In this document: positions 4,447-5,506 of the stretch, piece by piece
Position numbering within the stretch: the stretch's first letter is position 1
How the letters are laid out: each line of letters opens with the position of its first letter
Source of the DNA: Deltaproteobacteria bacterium
Lineage (GTDB): Bacteria; Desulfobacterota; Desulfarculia; Adiutricales; Adiutricaceae
NCBI GenBank assembly: GCA_031278835.1
Contig: JAITJP010000055.1
Location: 1-5,506 of the forward strand
Length of the DNA: 5,506 nt
Direction: 5' to 3'
Program-made: the position numbers and the translations under genes
The notes under the pieces: generated by a model
What the model saw: the letters and a program-made list of their open reading frames with translations, nothing else
What the model was told of the DNA's origin: nothing
The model's database searches: none

Positions 4447-5506
4447 CTAAGATTTAGGGCCCTTAGGACCCGGCTCCGGCCCGGCCAGGGCCGCTTTTAA
4501 AAGCTCGGTGGAGCTATCGACAATCTCCAGGACCTGGGCCGAAAGGACCCCTTGGGCCAGGGTGATTTTGAGCTTTTGTCCGACCTGGACCCCTTCGACT
4601 GAGCGCAGCACCCGGCCCTCCGGGCCGGTGACAAAGGCGTAGCCCCGGGTCAGGGTATTAAGGGGCGAGACCAGTTCCAGGTTTTTGGACCAGAGAGTTA
4701 GGGCTGACTTTTTGCTCTGGATTATTTTCTGGGCCAGCCTTAGCAGATCATTTTTCAGACGCTCCAGGTCATGGCGCTTTTGGGCCTGATCCCGGCGCGG
4801 GGATTTGTATTCCAGTTTAACGGTCAGGTTACTGAGCTGGTTACGAGAGCCAATAATCAGCTGTCTAACCGAGTTTTCTAATTTCATGAGTAAGCTATCT
4901 ATAAGTTGAGAAAAATAATTGATTTTGTATCTTAATTGACCTAATTTGGCTATTTGGCCTTGTAGTAGGGATTTTTTAGCCAAAAAGCGGTTTTTAGTTA
5001 GGTTTTGAAGGGTAATTAGTTGACGGTTGACTTGGGCCAAGCCATCCGCGTCTTTGGTGAAAACGGCCTCGGCCGCGGCCGTCGGGGTGATGGCTTTGGC
5101 GTCGGCGGCCATCTCGACTAAGGACAGGTCGGTGGAATGACCAATGGCCGCCAGGATGGGCAAACGAGAGCTGGCCACGGCCCTTACCAAGACTTCTTCG
5201 TTGTAGGCCCACAAATCTTCCAGGGAACCGCCGCCCCGGGACATGACCACCAGATCAAAGCCGCCCCAGCCGTTAATCAGCTCCAGGGCCTCGGCCATCT
5301 CCTCGGCCGCCCCTTTGCCTTGAACCCGGGTCGAGTAGAGACTTATCCAAGCCCCCTGACAACGTTTGACCGAGGCGGTGATGAAATCGTTAACGGCCGC
5401 CGAACCGGCCGCCCCGATCATGACCACCCGCCCAGGCCTTTTGGGCAGGGGCCTTTTGCGCTCCAGGGCGAAGAGACCCTCGGCCCCCAGTTTTTTCTTT
5501 AACTTT
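4447..5506 (-). CDS. xseA: Exodeoxyribonuclease VII large subunit (XseA), 5'-truncated by window
   Basis: Catalytic subunit of exonuclease VII, which degrades single-stranded DNA from both ends into short oligonucleotides and acts in the cytoplasm with several small XseB subunits. The frame is open to the right edge, so the start and the N-terminal OB-fold (about 100 residues) lie outside; 352 residues are visible. They begin KLGAEGLFALERKRPLP, typical of the OB-catalytic junction. The four residues reported essential in E. coli (D155, R205, H238, D241) match D40 (VNDF), R90 (SRGGGSLEDLW), H123 and D126 (GHSTD), with identical spacing of 50, 33 and 3. Two motifs differ: GHETD is GHSTD, and DLRAPTP is DAKAITP, followed by TAAAE. 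A long helical, coiled-coil-like region spans about 150-275, and the C-terminus keeps VSPLNTLTRGYAFV. An internal GTG at 5427 opens a shorter frame, but it would cut into the catalytic domain. No xseB follows. No clear minus-strand terminator is seen after the stop. Confidence 0.95.
   Translation of the reverse strand, partial: KLKKKLGAEGLFALERKRPLPKRPGRVVMIGAAGSAAVNDFITASVKRCQGAWISLYSTRVQGKGAAEEMAEALELINGWGGFDLVVMSRGGGSLEDLWAYNEEVLVRAVASSRLPILAAIGHSTDLSLVEMAADAKAITPTAAAEAVFTKDADGLAQVNRQLITLQNLTKNRFLAKKSLLQGQIAKLGQLRYKINYFSQLIDSLLMKLENSVRQLIIGSRNQLSNLTVKLEYKSPRRDQAQKRHDLERLKNDLLRLAQKIIQSKKSALTLWSKNLELVSPLNTLTRGYAFVTGPEGRVLRSVEGVQVGQKLKITLAQGVLSAQVLEIVDSSTELLKAALAGPEPGPKGPKS

Noticed and set aside
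5427..5427. GTG as the xseA start
   Set aside because: The frame is open and clearly XseA-like for 26 more codons up to the window edge, so the true start lies outside.
5137..5502. 121-codon plus-strand open frame opposite xseA
   Set aside because: It lies wholly antisense to strongly conserved XseA coding sequence and is a shadow frame.

Overview
The window is bacterial chromosomal DNA carrying three genes, all on the minus strand. Read in the direction of transcription (right to left) they are: the 3' three-quarters of xseA (exonuclease VII large subunit, running off the right edge), dnaA (replication initiator), and hisC (histidinol-phosphate aminotransferase). The genes are moderately GC-rich with many GGCC-type codons, and the gaps between them are AT-rich. 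DnaA and HisC are full-length but divergent. The style would fit a Desulfobacterota (deltaproteobacterial) lineage, but that is only an impression; the sequence itself supports no more than 'a bacterium'. No tRNA, rRNA, CRISPR array, transposase or phage gene is visible.

Layout by coordinate. 1-38: tail after hisC with no visible terminator. 39-1145: hisC, with a good Shine-Dalgarno and an upstream extended -10 promoter (1227-1235). 1146-1638: a 493-bp gap holding the hisC promoter, a 51-bp tandem repeat array built on a 17-bp period (about 1310-1450) with DnaA-box-like 9-mers, an 80-bp tract that is about 82% AT (1481-1560), and the dnaA terminator (1613-1635). 1639-3045: dnaA, started by an ATG behind a strong TAAGGAG. 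3063-3333: a decayed partial copy of the 5' part of dnaA, directly upstream of the intact gene. 3334-4446: about 1.1 kb without a convincing gene; it holds a possible minus-strand promoter toward dnaA, an AT-rich hairpin, and a plus-strand Rho-independent terminator (4054-4080) that suggests a small plus-strand RNA. 4447-5506: xseA.

How it fits together. DnaA and XseA are replication and DNA-maintenance proteins; hisC belongs to histidine synthesis and has its own promoter after a dnaA terminator, so it is probably a separate transcription unit. The usual dnaA-dnaN pair is absent here, and no xseB follows xseA. The most interesting reading is that the hisC-dnaA gap is a candidate replication origin: iteron-like repeats beside an AT-rich tract next to a dnaA whose DNA-recognition motif is itself altered. 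This is inference from layout and repeats; no canonical TTATCCACA box was seen in either gap. The dnaA remnant upstream of dnaA is better supported, by collinear blocks of about 70% identity on the same strand.
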